A DNA stretch of 64,000 bases. Origin: Achromobacter deleyi. Its GTDB lineage: Bacteria; Pseudomonadota; Gammaproteobacteria; Burkholderiales; Burkholderiaceae_B. A program made the position numbers and the translations under genes. The notes beneath the pieces are model-generated. The model was given only the letters and a program-made list of their open reading frames with translations, did not search any database and was not told the origin of the DNA. Location: positions 558,001-622,000 of the forward strand of contig NZ_CP065997.1 in NCBI RefSeq assembly GCF_016127315.1, given 5' to 3'. Below, piece after piece: positions 52,107-62,252 of the stretch. Each line of letters begins with the position of its first letter. The first letter of the stretch is position 1.

Positions 52107-53978
52107 TCAGCGTGGCGCGATCAACCGGGACAGATCGGTTTCAAGAGGTGACGGCTCGCCGCAAAGCCGGGCCGCGATCAGATCCCCCATCAGCGCCGAC
52201 CAGGACAGCCCGCGCGACGCGTAGCCGGCCGCCAGCCACAGCCCCGGCGCATGGGCCAGCTCGCCCACGGCGGGCAGGCGTCCCGGCAAGACCGCCCGCC
52301 ACCCCGCCCAGCCCGGCAGGGAGCCCGGCACCAGGGCCTCGAAGGCCGGGAAGCCGCCGCCCAGCAATCCCGCCGCCTTGTCCAGGGCCACGCGCTGGCC
52401 TTCGGCGCCGATGCGCGCCTCGGTGGCGCCGTGCACGTAGGTGCTGCCCGCCACGCAACCGGCGCCGGTGTCCGGCAGCAGATAGCCCTCGCCTCCCACC
52501 ACGCAACGCGGACCGCCGCCCAGCGCCGCCGCCGGCACCAGCGTGACCTCGCCTGCCAGCGCATGCATCTGCGCCACTCGCGGCAGCGGCGCCAGCAGGC
52601 CGCTGGCCGCCAGCACGCCCTGCGCGCCGAAGGCGTTGGCCAGGATCACGACATCGGCCCGCGCCAGCTCCGCATCCGCGGCGTCCAGCGCGCGCCACCC
52701 GACGCCATCGGGCGCGACCCGCGCCACCGTCCCCGCCGCCACGCGCACGCCGGGCGTCGCCAGCAAGGCCGGAATCAACTCGGCGGGCGATACCAGCATG
52801 CCCTGCCCAAAGAAGATGCCGCCGCGCGCCAGCGGCAATCCGGCCAGCGCGCTGGCCTCGTCGCGGCTGACCGCGCGCACCCAGTCGCGCGGAAACGCCA
52901 GCACCGACAGCGTTTCCTCCAGCGCGGCTGCGCGGCCGGCGTCACGTTCCAATTGCACGGTGCCGCACACGGTCGGCGCGGCGCCGTCGGCCAGCCCGGC
53001 CCAACGAGCCTGGGCGCGTCCGCTGCCGGCGCGCGACAGGCGCGCGCGGGCGTTGTCGTCGCGCGCCAGCACCGGCGTCAGCGCCGCCGCGGCGTGGCCG
53101 GCATGGGCCAGCGCGCCCCGCGCCAGCGCCGCATCCAGCACCGTCACGCGCCAGCCTCGCAGCGCCAGGGACTGCGCGATGCCCGCGCCCGCCAGGCCCG
53201 CCCCCACCACCAGCGCATGGCGGCCACCCTCGGCCACCGCGGCCGGCGCGACGTCGGCGCCGGCCGCGGCGGTGCCCACCGTCATGTGCCATTTGCCGCC
53301 ATAGCCCGGCGCCCGCCGCACGTCGAACCCTGCATCGCGCAGGGCCTGGCGCAATTCGCCGGTGCAGGCCCAGGTGGCCACCGTGGCCTGCGGCGCGGCC
53401 AGCCGCGCCAGGTCCTTGAGCAAGGCGGCCTGCCACATGCGCGGATTGCGCTCCGGCGCGAAACCATCCAGGAAATACGCATCGACCCGCGCCGCCAGCC
53501 GCGGCGCCAGCGCCTGCGCATCGCCGAAACCAAGCGTCAGCGTCACCGCGCCGCCCTCGAATTCCAGCCGGTGCAGGCCGGGCAGCAAGGCTGGCCACTG
53601 CGCCGCCAGTTGCGTCGCCAGCGCGGCCACGGGCTCGGGCGCATGGCGCGCCAGCAAGGCCTGCAGGGCCGCGCGGCCGAAGGGGTGCGCCTCCAGCGAC
53701 ACCACGTGCAGGCTGCGCGCGCGCTGCGGATCGTCGCGCCAGGCGCGCCACAACGCCAGGAAATTGAGCCCCAGGCCGAAACCGGTCTCGCAGACCGTGA
53801 AGGCGTCGCGTCCGCGCCAGCGTTCCGGCAGGCCGTTGCCCCGCAGGAAAACGTGTTCGGCCTGGCCCAGCGCGCCCGACGGCGAGTGGTAGACGTCGCC
53901 ATAGGCCGGGCTGTAGAGCCGGCCTTGCGCATCGAATTCAGCGACCGCGGGGGTCAGGGGCACGTAGGACGAAGACAT
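52107..53978 (-). CDS. mnmC: Bifunctional tRNA 5-(carboxymethyl)aminomethyl-2-thiouridine modification enzyme
   Basis: A 623-residue fusion. The N-terminal MnmD methyltransferase domain (about 1-240) has [14 protein letters not shown] as its AdoMet-binding loop and a [14 protein letters not shown] motif. The C-terminal MnmC1 oxidoreductase domain has the FAD loop [20 protein letters not shown] at about 263. It removes the carboxymethyl group from cmnm5s2U34 and methylates the product to mnm5s2U34 in tRNAs including tRNA-Lys(UUU). ATG 53978 gives the usual N-terminus. Confidence 0.95.
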   Translation of the reverse strand: MSSSYVPLTPAVAEFDAQGRLYSPAYGDVYHSPSGALGQAEHVFLRGNGLPERWRGRDAFTVCETGFGLGLNFLALWRAWRDDPQRARSLHVVSLEAHPFGRAALQALLARHAPEPVAALATQLAAQWPALLPGLHRLEFEGGAVTLTLGFGDAQALAPRLAARVDAYFLDGFAPERNPRMWQAALLKDLARLAAPQATVATWACTGELRQALRDAGFDVRRAPGYGGKWHMTVGTAAAGADVAPAAVAEGGRHALVVGAGLAGAGIAQSLALRGWRVTVLDAALARGALAHAGHAAAALTPVLARDDNARARLSRAGSGRAQARWAGLADGAAPTVCGTVQLERDAGRAAALEETLSVLAFPRDWVRAVSRDEASALAGLPLARGGIFFGQGMLVSPAELIPALLATPGVRVAAGTVARVAPDGVGWRALDAADAELARADVVILANAFGAQGVLAASGLLAPLPRVAQMHALAGEVTLVPAAALGGGPRCVVGGEGYLLPDTGAGCVAGSTYVHGATEARIGAEGQRVALDKAAGLLGGGFPAFEALVPGSLPGWAGWRAVLPGRLPAVGELAHAPGLWLAAGYASRGLSWSALMGDLIAARLCGEPSPLETDLSRLIAPR

Positions 53979-54109
53979 GGAAACAGCGGTGATCGGAAAA
54001 CACGGATTATCGGCTGGCGCGGCCGGCTGCGTTGGATACGCGCCACGGGCATCGGGGCTTTTGCCGGGCCGCAACGGATTTGACGCATGGCTGGGCTTAC
54101 ACTGGTTTC

Positions 54110-54985
54110 ATGGAAACCTATGACCCGCCCCGCTCGCTTGTCTCGCCCGTAGACCTGTGCGCCGCGCTCGACGCCGCGGTCACGGCAGCCCACGCCGGCG
54201 CGGCCATCCTGCAATCCTACGCGCATCATCGCGCCGATCTCGTGATCGATCGCAAGGCGCGCAATGATCTCGTGTCCCAGGCCGACCGCGAGGCCGAGGC
54301 CGCGATCATCGAGCAGTTGCAGGCGCGCACGCCCAAGTTCGGCATCGTCGCCGAAGAGACCGGCGGCCAGGCGCAGGGCGCCGCCACCTGGTACATCGAC
54401 CCGCTCGACGGCACCACCAATTTCCTGCACGACATTCCGCACTACGCCGTGTCGATCGCGCTCATCGCGCACGCCGGCACCGCGGTGTCCCCCACCGAGC
54501 GCCTGGCGCGCGACACGCCCGTGGCCGGCGTGGTCTACGACCCCTGCCGCGAAGAACTGTTCACCGCCGTGTACGGCGTGGGCGCCTGGCTCAACGGCCG
54601 CCGCATCAACTGCTCGCGCACCCGCACGCTGGACGACGCCGTGCTGGCGACGGGCTTTCCCTTCCGCGACTTTTCCTTCGCCAGCCAGTACATGCCGATG
54701 CTGCATGACGCCATCAACCGCGCCCGCGGCGTGCGACGCATGGGCGCGGCCGCGCTGGACCTGGCCTGGACCGCCTGCGGCCGCTATGACGGCTATTGGG
54801 AAATGGGCCTGGCGCCCTGGGACGTGGCCGCGGGCACGCTGATCGTGCGCGAAGCCGGCGGCGCCTGCAGCGACATGCACCAGCAGGACTCCTGGCCCAT
54901 CGGCGGACGCGTCGTGGCCGGCAATCCCGACATCGAACGCGCCCTGCACGAGATGATCGCCCCGCACCTGGACCAGCCGGGCTGA
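54110..54985 (+). CDS. Inositol monophosphatase-family phosphatase
   Basis: A 291-residue Mg2+-dependent phosphatase. The metal-binding residues are Glu82/Glu83 (VAEETGG), Asp97 and Asp100 (DPLDGTTNF) and an Asp in WDVAAGTLIVREAGG. The family includes SuhB, histidinol-phosphatase and fructose-bisphosphatase-type enzymes, so the exact substrate is open. ATG 54110 was chosen over an upstream Met that overlaps the mnmC promoter. It is divergent from mnmC and converges on fadD. Confidence 0.92.
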   Translation: METYDPPRSLVSPVDLCAALDAAVTAAHAGAAILQSYAHHRADLVIDRKARNDLVSQADREAEAAIIEQLQARTPKFGIVAEETGGQAQGAATWYIDPLDGTTNFLHDIPHYAVSIALIAHAGTAVSPTERLARDTPVAGVVYDPCREELFTAVYGVGAWLNGRRINCSRTRTLDDAVLATGFPFRDFSFASQYMPMLHDAINRARGVRRMGAAALDLAWTACGRYDGYWEMGLAPWDVAAGTLIVREAGGACSDMHQQDSWPIGGRVVAGNPDIERALHEMIAPHLDQPG

Positions 54986-55013
54986 GGCCCGGCCGTCCAG
55001 ACGCACCGCGCGC

Positions 55014-56714
55014 TCAGGCCGCCTGGCCCTGCGGCGCGGCGGCCTCGGCGCCCGGACGCAACTCGCGCCGCAGGATCTTGCCGACGTTGCTCTTGGGCAG
55101 CTCATCGCGGAACTCGACGAAACGCGGCCGCTTGTAGCCGGTCAGCTTGTCCTTGCACCACTGCTGCACCTGGGCCTCGGTCAGCGACGCGTCCTTCTTC
55201 ACCACGAACACCTTCACGGCCTCGCCCGAATGCTCGTCCGGCACGCCGATGGCGGCGCATTCGAGCACGCCCGGCATCTGCGACACCGCCGCTTCGACCT
55301 CGTTCGGATAGACCTTGAACCCGGACACGGTGATCATGTCCTTCTTGCGGTCGACGATGCGCGTGTAGCCCTTGTCGTCCATGATGCCGATGTCGCCGGT
55401 GCGGAAGAATCCGTCGGCCGTCATGACATCCCGGGTCTCGTCGGGCTTCTGCCAATAGCCGGCCATGACCTGCGGCCCGCGGATGCTGACTTCGCCGCGC
55501 TCGCCCAGCGGCACCTCGTTGCCGGCATCATCGAGGATGGCGACATAGGTGGACGGCAGCGGCAGGCCGATGGAACCGGAATACGCCGTGGCATCGCACG
55601 GATTGACCGTGGCCACCGGCGAGGTTTCCGACAGGCCATAGCCTTCGATCAGCGGCCGCCCGGTGATCTTCAGCCAGCGCTCGGCCACCGCCTGCTGCAC
55701 CGCCATGCCTCCGCCCAGCGCCAGCCGCAGCCCGGAAAAGTCGAGCCTGGCGAAATCCTCGTTATGGACCAGCGCGTTGAACAGCGTATTGACGCCGGGA
55801 AACACGTTGATCGGCGTCTTGCGCCAGGCGTTGATCAGCGACGGCTGGTCGCGCGGGTTGATGACCAGCACGTTGCGCATGCCCGCGTACATGCCGTACA
55901 GGCCGCAGACCGTCATGGCGAACACGTGGTACAGCGGCAAGGCGCTCAGCACGGTGATCTGGCGATCCGTCATGTCGTGCAGCGCGGGCGCCGCCACCGC
56001 TTCCATCTGCATCACGTTGGACGTCAGGTTGCGGTGCGTCAGCATCGCCCCCTTGGGCACGCCGGTGGTGCCGCCGGTGTATTGCAGCACCGCCAGGTCG
56101 TCCATCGAGATGGCCGGCGCGGTGAATGGCAGGCCCGCGCCCGTGGCCAGCAGCTTCGGCAGCATCTGCGCGCCATCGATGTGCCACGCGGGCACCAGCT
56201 TCTTGATATAGCGCGCCGCCAGGTTCACCAGCGGCGCCTTCAGGCCGCCCAGCAGGTCGCCCGGCCCGGTCACCACGACGTGCTTGAGCTGGCCGCGGTC
56301 GGACACGCTCTGCAGCGTGTGGGCGAAATTCTCGAGGATGACGATGACCGCCGCGCCGCTGTCCAGCAACTGCCGCTGCAGTTCATCGGGGGTATAGAGC
56401 GGATTGACGTTGACCACCGCGTGGCCGGCTCGCAGCGTGCCCAGCAGCGCCACCAGGTAGGCCGGCACGTTGGGCATCATCAGCGCGACCCGCGATCCCT
56501 TGGGCAGCCCCAGGCTTTGCAGCCAGGCGGCGAACCCGCGGCCATGCGCGTCCAGTTGCGCATAGGTGATGTCGCTGCCCATGGCGGTGCAGGCGATGCG
56601 GGTCGCGTACTGCTTGCAGGCCCGGTCCAGCAGGTCGGTCAGCGACGCGTAGCCGTCGACGGAAATATCGGCGGGCACCCCTTTCGGGTAATGGGCAAGC
56701 CACGGACGGGTCAT
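55014..56714 (-). CDS. fadD: Long-chain fatty-acid-CoA ligase
   Basis: A 566-residue acyl-CoA synthetase of the ANL superfamily. The phosphate-binding motif is YTGGTTGVPKG, the adenylate motif is YGLSETSP, TGDIG with the hinge DRKKDMI marks the C-terminal domain, and the catalytic Lys is in KSNVGKILRR. It activates fatty acids with ATP and CoA for beta-oxidation. ATG 56714 has GGAG 9 bases upstream; ATG 56729 lacks a site. It is divergent from the amidohydrolase gene. Confidence 0.94.
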   Translation of the reverse strand: MTRPWLAHYPKGVPADISVDGYASLTDLLDRACKQYATRIACTAMGSDITYAQLDAHGRGFAAWLQSLGLPKGSRVALMMPNVPAYLVALLGTLRAGHAVVNVNPLYTPDELQRQLLDSGAAVIVILENFAHTLQSVSDRGQLKHVVVTGPGDLLGGLKAPLVNLAARYIKKLVPAWHIDGAQMLPKLLATGAGLPFTAPAISMDDLAVLQYTGGTTGVPKGAMLTHRNLTSNVMQMEAVAAPALHDMTDRQITVLSALPLYHVFAMTVCGLYGMYAGMRNVLVINPRDQPSLINAWRKTPINVFPGVNTLFNALVHNEDFARLDFSGLRLALGGGMAVQQAVAERWLKITGRPLIEGYGLSETSPVATVNPCDATAYSGSIGLPLPSTYVAILDDAGNEVPLGERGEVSIRGPQVMAGYWQKPDETRDVMTADGFFRTGDIGIMDDKGYTRIVDRKKDMITVSGFKVYPNEVEAAVSQMPGVLECAAIGVPDEHSGEAVKVFVVKKDASLTEAQVQQWCKDKLTGYKRPRFVEFRDELPKSNVGKILRRELRPGAEAAAPQGQAA

Positions 56715-56790
56715 GGTGTTTGTCTCCATTAAATTGATTTTTGATTGATGATAACCTTGTTGCGTTCCCAAATTCCGCCTGATTCTTCCC

Positions 56791-57987
56791 ATGAAACTCC
56801 TCGATCCCATCGTTGCCTGGCGCGACGATATCTCCCAGATCCGACGCGACATCCACGCGCATCCCGAATTGGCATTCGAGGAATTCCGCACCGCCGACGT
56901 GGTCGCGGCCAAGCTCGAAGAATGGGGCATTGAAATCCATCGCGGCCTCGGCGGCACCGGCGTGGTCGGCATCATCCGCGGCGACCGTCCTGGCGAACGC
57001 GCCGTCGGCCTGCGCGCCGACATGGACGCCCTGCCCATGCAGGAAGCCAATACCTTCGCCCACGCCAGCAAGCACGCCGGCAAGATGCATGCCTGTGGCC
57101 ATGACGGCCACACCGCCATGCTGCTGGCCGCCGCGCGCTACCTGGCGCAGCACCGCGACTTCGCGGGCACGGTCTACGTGATCTTCCAGCCCGCCGAGGA
57201 AGGCGGCGGCGGCGCCAAGCGCATGATCGACGATGGCCTGTTCACGCGCTTCCCGATGGAAGCCGTGTTCGGCATGCACAACTGGCCCGGCATGGCGCCC
57301 GGCCAGTTCGGCGTGACCGCCGGCCCCATCATGGCCTCCAGCAACGAATTCTCCATCGTGGTCAAGGGCAAGGGCACCCATGCCGGCATGCCCAACCTGG
57401 GCATTGACCCGGTGATGGCGGCGGTGCAGCTGGCGCAATCGCTGCAGACCATCATCACGCGCAACCGCAATCCGCTCGACGCCGCGGTGCTCAGCATCAC
57501 GCAGATCCACGCCGGCAGCGCCGACAACGTGGTGCCCAACCACGCCGAGCTGCGCGGCACGGTGCGCACGTTCACGCTGGACGTGCTGGACCTGATCGAA
57601 CGCCGTATGGAAGAGATCGCCCGCCACACCTGCGCCGCCATGGATTGCGAAGTGGAGTTCACCTTCCAGCGCAACTACCCGCCCACCATCAACCATCCCG
57701 AGGAAGCCGCGTTCTGCGCCGACGTGATGCGCGACATCGTCGGTGACGACAAGGTCAACGACCACGTGCAGCCCACCATGGGCGCCGAGGACTTCGCCTT
57801 CATGCTGCAGGAACTGCCGGGCTGCTACGTCTGGATCGGCAACGGCCTCGGCGACCACCGCGCCGCCGGCCACGGCCTGGGCCCGTGCATGCTGCACAAC
57901 GGCAGTTACGACTTCAACGACGAGCTGCTGGCGCTGGGCGGCACCTACTGGGTGCAACTGGCGCTCAAGCGCCTGGCCAAGCCCTGA
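56791..57987 (+). CDS. M20-family amidohydrolase (hippurate hydrolase type)
   Basis: A 398-residue metallopeptidase/amidohydrolase. Metal and catalytic residues fit M20D: HACGHDGHTAM (about 101-111), FQPAEEGGGGA (about 132-142), FGMHNWPGM and the C-terminal MGAEDFAF. It would hydrolyse N-acyl or N-aroyl amino acids such as hippurate. It starts 76 bp from the divergent fadD start. The LysR gene converges from 57995. Confidence 0.92.
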   Translation: MKLLDPIVAWRDDISQIRRDIHAHPELAFEEFRTADVVAAKLEEWGIEIHRGLGGTGVVGIIRGDRPGERAVGLRADMDALPMQEANTFAHASKHAGKMHACGHDGHTAMLLAAARYLAQHRDFAGTVYVIFQPAEEGGGGAKRMIDDGLFTRFPMEAVFGMHNWPGMAPGQFGVTAGPIMASSNEFSIVVKGKGTHAGMPNLGIDPVMAAVQLAQSLQTIITRNRNPLDAAVLSITQIHAGSADNVVPNHAELRGTVRTFTLDVLDLIERRMEEIARHTCAAMDCEVEFTFQRNYPPTINHPEEAAFCADVMRDIVGDDKVNDHVQPTMGAEDFAFMLQELPGCYVWIGNGLGDHRAAGHGLGPCMLHNGSYDFNDELLALGGTYWVQLALKRLAKP

Positions 57988-57994
57988 CGTCCCG

Positions 57995-58894
57995 CTAGAA
58001 GCCGCCCCCCTGCCCCGAGCGCACCGCCTGGCACATCGCCAGGAAGCGCTGGGCGGCGCGGGCGGCGGCATCCGCGTGCGGCACCAGGATGCTCAGCGTG
58101 CGCGTCAACGGCCGCGGCAACAGCCGCAACGCGGCCAGCGCGCCATCCTCGTGCCGCATCGACATCGCCGACACGAAGCCCACGCCCAGTCCGGCCCGCA
58201 CCGCCTGCTTCACTCCCTCCACCCCGGCCAGTTCCAGCCCGATCGACGGCGCCAGGCCGGCATCGGCGAACGCCCGCTCGACCAGCCGGCGCACGCCTGA
58301 ACCCGGTTCCCGCATCACCAGCGCCGACAGCGCCAGGTCGCGCAGCGTCACCGCGCCCTTGCCGGCCAGCGCGTGATCGGCCCGCACGATCGCCACCACT
58401 TCGTCCTGCCGCCATGCGTGCACCGCGGTATCGGCGGGCAGGCCCGCCGGCACGTCGCCCTCGATGAACGCCAGGTCCAGCGCGGGCAGGCGCTCGACGA
58501 TCTCACGGGTGTTGCCATCGGACAGGTGCAGGCTGACCGCCGGAAACGCCTGGCGGAAATCCGCCACCAGGGCGGGCAGCAGGTAGCTGGCGGGCGTGGT
58601 GCTGGCCCCCAGCCGCAGCGCGCCGGTTTCCAGGCCGCGCCAGGACTCCCGCACCGCGTGGGCCTGGCGATACACCTGGCGCAGCTGGCGCGCCTGTTCG
58701 GCCAGGCGCTCGCCCGCTTCGGTGAGGGCGATGCCGTGGCCGCTGCGGCGGTACAGCGGCTCGCCGAACCATTCCTGCAGGGCGCGCAACTGGCCCGACA
58801 CGGCCGGCTGCGACAGGTGCAGCTGCTGCGCCGCGCGGCTGATGTTGCCGGCATCGGCCACCGTGGCGAAGGTGAGCAATTGGTCGGGGGTCAT
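57995..58894 (-). CDS. LysR-family regulator, YeiE-like
   Basis: A 299-residue LysR protein with HTH at about 5-60 (LLTFATVADAGNISRAAQQL, LSQPAVSGQLRALQEWFGE) and an effector-binding domain. It is divergent from the YeiH-type transporter across 141 bp of AT-rich DNA, the same arrangement as E. coli yeiE/yeiH, so it likely controls that gene. YeiE in enterobacteria responds to sulfite; transfer of that role here is inference. Confidence 0.92.
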   Translation of the reverse strand: MTPDQLLTFATVADAGNISRAAQQLHLSQPAVSGQLRALQEWFGEPLYRRSGHGIALTEAGERLAEQARQLRQVYRQAHAVRESWRGLETGALRLGASTTPASYLLPALVADFRQAFPAVSLHLSDGNTREIVERLPALDLAFIEGDVPAGLPADTAVHAWRQDEVVAIVRADHALAGKGAVTLRDLALSALVMREPGSGVRRLVERAFADAGLAPSIGLELAGVEGVKQAVRAGLGVGFVSAMSMRHEDGALAALRLLPRPLTRTLSILVPHADAAARAAQRFLAMCQAVRSGQGGGF

Positions 58895-59035
58895 GGATCA
58901 TTCCTGCCCGGGGAAGCCCGCGGCCGCTTAATTATCAGAATTTCCGATATTTCATATCAAAAATGAAAATTTTCCAAATAACGGCCATGAAATTAATATT
59001 TCGCCTAGTTATTTAGATATGCATAAAGGCCCGCC
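58895..59035. promoter_or_regulatory. Divergent promoter region of the YeiE/YeiH-like pair
   Basis: 141 bp of clearly AT-rich sequence separates the LysR and transporter starts. It includes overlapping short symmetric stretches such as GATATTTCATATC (58946-58958), which have the T-N11-A shape expected of LysR sites. Exact operators and start sites were not resolved. Confidence 0.5.
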
Positions 59036-60124
59036 ATGAGCACCGCCAGCACCACCGTCCCCCAACCGGCCGCCGCCCCCGCCGCGCCAGCCCCCTCGGC
59101 CGCCACGGCCACGCCCTGGCGCGACAAGCTCAACGGCGTCCTGTTCGTCGGCCTGATGTCGGCCGCAGTCATGCAGCTGGCGGACCTGCCCGCCATCCGC
59201 CAACTGGGCTTTTCGCCGCTGGTGGTCGGCATCGTCTGCGGCATGCTGTACGGCAACTTCCTGCGCGGCACCATGCCGGTCGACTGGGGCGTGGGCGTCA
59301 ATTTCACCGCGCGCCGCCTGTTGCGCATCGCCGTGGCCTTCTATGGCCTGAACATCAGCATCCAGCAGATCGCCGCCGTCGGCCTGCCGGGCCTGGCGGT
59401 CTCGGTGGCGGTGGTGGTGGGCACGCTGCTGATCGGCACCTGGGTCGGCCAGCGCCTGCTCGGGCTGGATCGCGACACCGCCATGCTGACCGCCGCCGGC
59501 AGCGCCATCTGTGGCGCGGCCGCCGTGCTGGCCTTCGAACCGACCCTGCGGGCGCAGCCGCACAAGAGCGCCGTGGCGGTGGCCACGGTGGTGCTGTTCG
59601 GCACGCTGTCGATGTTCCTGTACCCGGTGCTGTATCACGCCGGCTGGCTGCCGTTCGACACCCAGTCGCTGGGCATCTACATCGGCGGCACCATCCACGA
59701 AGTGGCGCAGGTGGTCGGCGCGGCCAGCAACATCGACCCCGCCACCACGGAAGTCGCCACCATCGTCAAGATGACCCGCGTCGCGCTGCTGGTGCCGGTG
59801 CTGCTGATCCTCGGCCTGTACCTGCGCAGCGCCGCCAGCCACGCCGGCGGCAGCGCCAAGGGCGCCAAGCTGCCGATCCCCTGGTTCGCGGTCGGCTTCC
59901 TGGTCCTGGCCATCATCAACTCGCTCAACATCATCCCGGCCGACGTCGTCGCCGCCATCCGCCGCCTGGACGTCTTCGCCCTGACCATGGCCATGACCGC
60001 GCTGGGCATCGAAACCCGCTTCGCCAACATCCGCAAGGCCGGTCCCCGCGTGATGGCGCTGGGCCTGATCCTGTACGTCTGGCTGCTGGTCGGCGGCTAC
60101 GGCATCGTCAAGCTGGCGTCCTGA
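59036..60124 (+). CDS. YeiH-family (UPF0324) putative sulfate/sulfite exporter
   Basis: A 362-residue membrane protein with about ten hydrophobic helices and family motifs GMLYGNFLR, AFYGLNISIQQIAA, AGSAICGAAAVLAFEP, GGTIHEVAQVVGAA and a terminal LGIETRFANIRKAG. A short Ala/Pro-rich N-terminal tail precedes the first helix. In related bacteria YeiH/TauZ-type proteins are thought to export sulfate or sulfite released from organosulfonates; the substrate is not proven. Its likely regulator is the divergent LysR gene. A strong terminator follows. Confidence 0.92.
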   Translation: MSTASTTVPQPAAAPAAPAPSAATATPWRDKLNGVLFVGLMSAAVMQLADLPAIRQLGFSPLVVGIVCGMLYGNFLRGTMPVDWGVGVNFTARRLLRIAVAFYGLNISIQQIAAVGLPGLAVSVAVVVGTLLIGTWVGQRLLGLDRDTAMLTAAGSAICGAAAVLAFEPTLRAQPHKSAVAVATVVLFGTLSMFLYPVLYHAGWLPFDTQSLGIYIGGTIHEVAQVVGAASNIDPATTEVATIVKMTRVALLVPVLLILGLYLRSAASHAGGSAKGAKLPIPWFAVGFLVLAIINSLNIIPADVVAAIRRLDVFALTMAMTALGIETRFANIRKAGPRVMALGLILYVWLLVGGYGIVKLAS

Positions 60125-60153
60125 TCCGCGCCCGCTTCGATAAAGCGTCCCGA

Positions 60154-60186
60154 CGGGGCGCCGGCCCGCGCCGGCGCCCCGTTTTT
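60154..60186 (+). terminator. Rho-independent terminator after the YeiH-like gene
   Basis: A perfect 12-bp GC stem (CGGGGCGCCGGC at 60154-60165 with GCCGGCGCCCCG at 60170-60181), a 4-base loop and five T (60182-60186). Confidence 0.94.
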
Positions 60187-60227
60187 CCTGCATAATCGGC
60201 TGGTTGCCTTGCATTGGAGCCGGCCGC

Positions 60228-60638
60228 ATGACCTCCAGCACCAAAACTCCCTTCACGACTTTGCCCGCCAATCGCGACGCGGTATTGCGCGTCATGCCGA
60301 TGCCCGCGGACGCCAACATCCACGGGGACGTTTTCGGCGGCTGGATCATGTCCCAGGTCGACATCGCCGGGTCGATTCCCGCCGCCCGCCGCGCGGCCGG
60401 CCGGGTCGCCACCGTCGCCGTCAATGCGTTCCAGTTCAAGCAGCCCGTGTTCGTGGGCGACCTGCTCAGCTTCTATACTTCCATCATCAAGACCGGCAAG
60501 ACCTCCATCACCGTCTCGGTCGAGGTCTACGCGGAACGCCAGCGCCTGGATGCCGAAGTCGTCAAGGTCACCGAAGCCACGCTGACTTACGTCGCCACCG
60601 ACGAAGCGCGGCGCAGCCGCCCTCTCCCCATTCTTTGA
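60228..60638 (+). CDS. Acyl-CoA thioesterase (YciA-like hotdog protein)
   Basis: A 136-residue hotdog-fold thioesterase. The conserved NIHGDVFGGWIMSQVD at about 31-46 carries the Asn and Asp used by YciA-type acyl-CoA hydrolases, followed by FQFKQPVFVGDLL. It would hydrolyse acyl-CoA to free acid and CoA. ATG 60228 has GGAG 9 bases upstream. It lies 10 bp before mgtE and may share its transcript. Confidence 0.92.
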   Translation: MTSSTKTPFTTLPANRDAVLRVMPMPADANIHGDVFGGWIMSQVDIAGSIPAARRAAGRVATVAVNAFQFKQPVFVGDLLSFYTSIIKTGKTSITVSVEVYAERQRLDAEVVKVTEATLTYVATDEARRSRPLPIL

Positions 60639-60648
60639 GCCGTATCGC

Positions 60649-62121
60649 ATGACGCAGTCCGCCGCCGCGCAGAAACCGCCCGCGACGCCCCGCCGCCTCG
60701 ACCCGGAAGACGCGCAGCACGCCCTGGCCGAAGTCCAGGAGCGCCTGCGCCGCCAGCAGCTGGTGGCCGACCTGGTGCATCGCCAGGAAGAAGGCGACGC
60801 CAAGGCCAACCTGGTCGAGGACCTGGTGCACCGCCAGCACGAGGCGGAGCTCAAGACCCTGCTGGACGGCCTGCACCCCTCGGACATCGCCTTCATCCTC
60901 GAATCGCTGCCCAAGGATGAACGCCAGACGATCTGGAAGCTGGTCAGCCCCGAGCACGATGCCGACGTGCTGCTCGAGGTCGAAGACTGGGTGCGCGAAT
61001 CGCTGATCGAGGCGATGGACCGCCAGGACCTGGTGGCCGCCACCGGCAACATGGACGCCGACGAATTGGCGGACCTGGCGCCCGACCTGCCGCCGGACGT
61101 GGTGGCCGAGGTCCAGAAGGGCCTGACCGAGGAAGAGCGCGCGCAGCTGCTGGAAGCCATGGGCTATCCGGAAGACAGCGTCGGCGCCATCATGGACTTC
61201 GAGATGGTCCGGGTGCGCGAGGACGTCACGCTCGAAGTGGTGCTGCGCTACCTGCGCCGCCTGCACGAACTGCCCGACCACACCGACCAGATCTTCGTGG
61301 TCGACCGCCAGGACAAGCTGCAGGGCATCCTGCCGCTGTCGCGGCTGCTGGTCAGCGAACCCGAAACCGAAGTGCGCGCGGTCATGAACGCCGACTTCCT
61401 GACGCTCAACCCGCTCGACTCCGACGCCGACGCCGCCGGCGCCTTCGAACGCTACGACCTGGTGTCCGCCCCCGTGATGGACGACCAGGGCCGCCTGATC
61501 GGCCGCGTCACCATCGCCGACGTGGTCGACGTGATGCGCGAAGACTCGCAGGAACAGGCCCTATCGCGCGCCGGCCTGCAGGAAGAAGACATCTTCGCCC
61601 CGGTCAGCACCGCGCTGCGCAACCGCGCGCCCTGGCTGCTGTTCAACCTCTGTACCGCCGCCACGGCTTCGTTCGTGGCCTCGCAATTCGAAGGCACGGT
61701 CAGCCAGATCGTGATCCTGGCGTTCCTGATGTCCATCGTCGCCGGCATCGGCGGCAACTCGGGCAACCAGACCATGACGCTGATCATCCGCGCCCTGGCG
61801 ATGGGCCGGATCACCGGCCGCAACCTGTGGCAGCTGGTCAAGCGCGAGCTGTTCGTGACCCTCATGGTGGGCCTGTGCGGCAGCCTGGTGGCGGCCCTGT
61901 TCGCCTGGGTGATTTCGCACTCGCTGTCGATCGCGCTGGTCATGATGGCCGCCATGATCTGCAACATGCTGGTGGGCGCCTCGGTCGGGGTGCTGGTGCC
62001 GATGGTGCGGGCCCGTTTCGGCAAGGATCCGGCCATGGGATCCTCGGTCCTGCTGACCTTCGCGACGGACTCCCTGGGCTTTTTCATCTTCCTGGGCCTG
62101 GCGACCATTTTCCTGCTGTAG
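60649..62121 (+). CDS. mgtE: Magnesium transporter MgtE
   Basis: A 490-residue Mg2+ channel. The N-terminal MgtE domain (about 60-160) contains LHPSDIAFILESLP, two CBS domains follow (IFVVDRQDKLQGILPL; DLVSAPVMDDQGRLIG), and the C-terminal five-helix pore carries GIGGNSGNQTMTLIIRALA. The cytosolic domains close the pore when Mg2+ is high. It follows the thioesterase gene by 10 bp. Confidence 0.95.
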   Translation: MTQSAAAQKPPATPRRLDPEDAQHALAEVQERLRRQQLVADLVHRQEEGDAKANLVEDLVHRQHEAELKTLLDGLHPSDIAFILESLPKDERQTIWKLVSPEHDADVLLEVEDWVRESLIEAMDRQDLVAATGNMDADELADLAPDLPPDVVAEVQKGLTEEERAQLLEAMGYPEDSVGAIMDFEMVRVREDVTLEVVLRYLRRLHELPDHTDQIFVVDRQDKLQGILPLSRLLVSEPETEVRAVMNADFLTLNPLDSDADAAGAFERYDLVSAPVMDDQGRLIGRVTIADVVDVMREDSQEQALSRAGLQEEDIFAPVSTALRNRAPWLLFNLCTAATASFVASQFEGTVSQIVILAFLMSIVAGIGGNSGNQTMTLIIRALAMGRITGRNLWQLVKRELFVTLMVGLCGSLVAALFAWVISHSLSIALVMMAAMICNMLVGASVGVLVPMVRARFGKDPAMGSSVLLTFATDSLGFFIFLGLATIFLL

Positions 62122-62176
62122 CGCGTCCACAACGGACCCGCACGCGAATGTTTCACCAGATGTCCCGAGCGCTTAT

Positions 62177-62226
62177 TTGACAGCGGTATGACAGTCAATA
62201 TGACGACCGCTCCGTTACAGTAACGG
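62177..62226 (+). promoter_or_regulatory. pagP promoter with palindromic element
   Basis: A consensus -35 TTGACA (62177-62182) and -10 TATGAC (62199-62204) with 16-bp spacing. CCGTTACAGTAACGG (62212-62226), a perfect palindrome with 7-bp arms, lies just after the expected start. TATGAC occurs twice 12 bp apart (62187 and 62199). The regulator is unknown; PhoP- or Bvg-type control is known for pagP in other species. Confidence 0.6.
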
Positions 62227-62252
62227 GGTTGTCATCATTTTCTGTCCCTACA

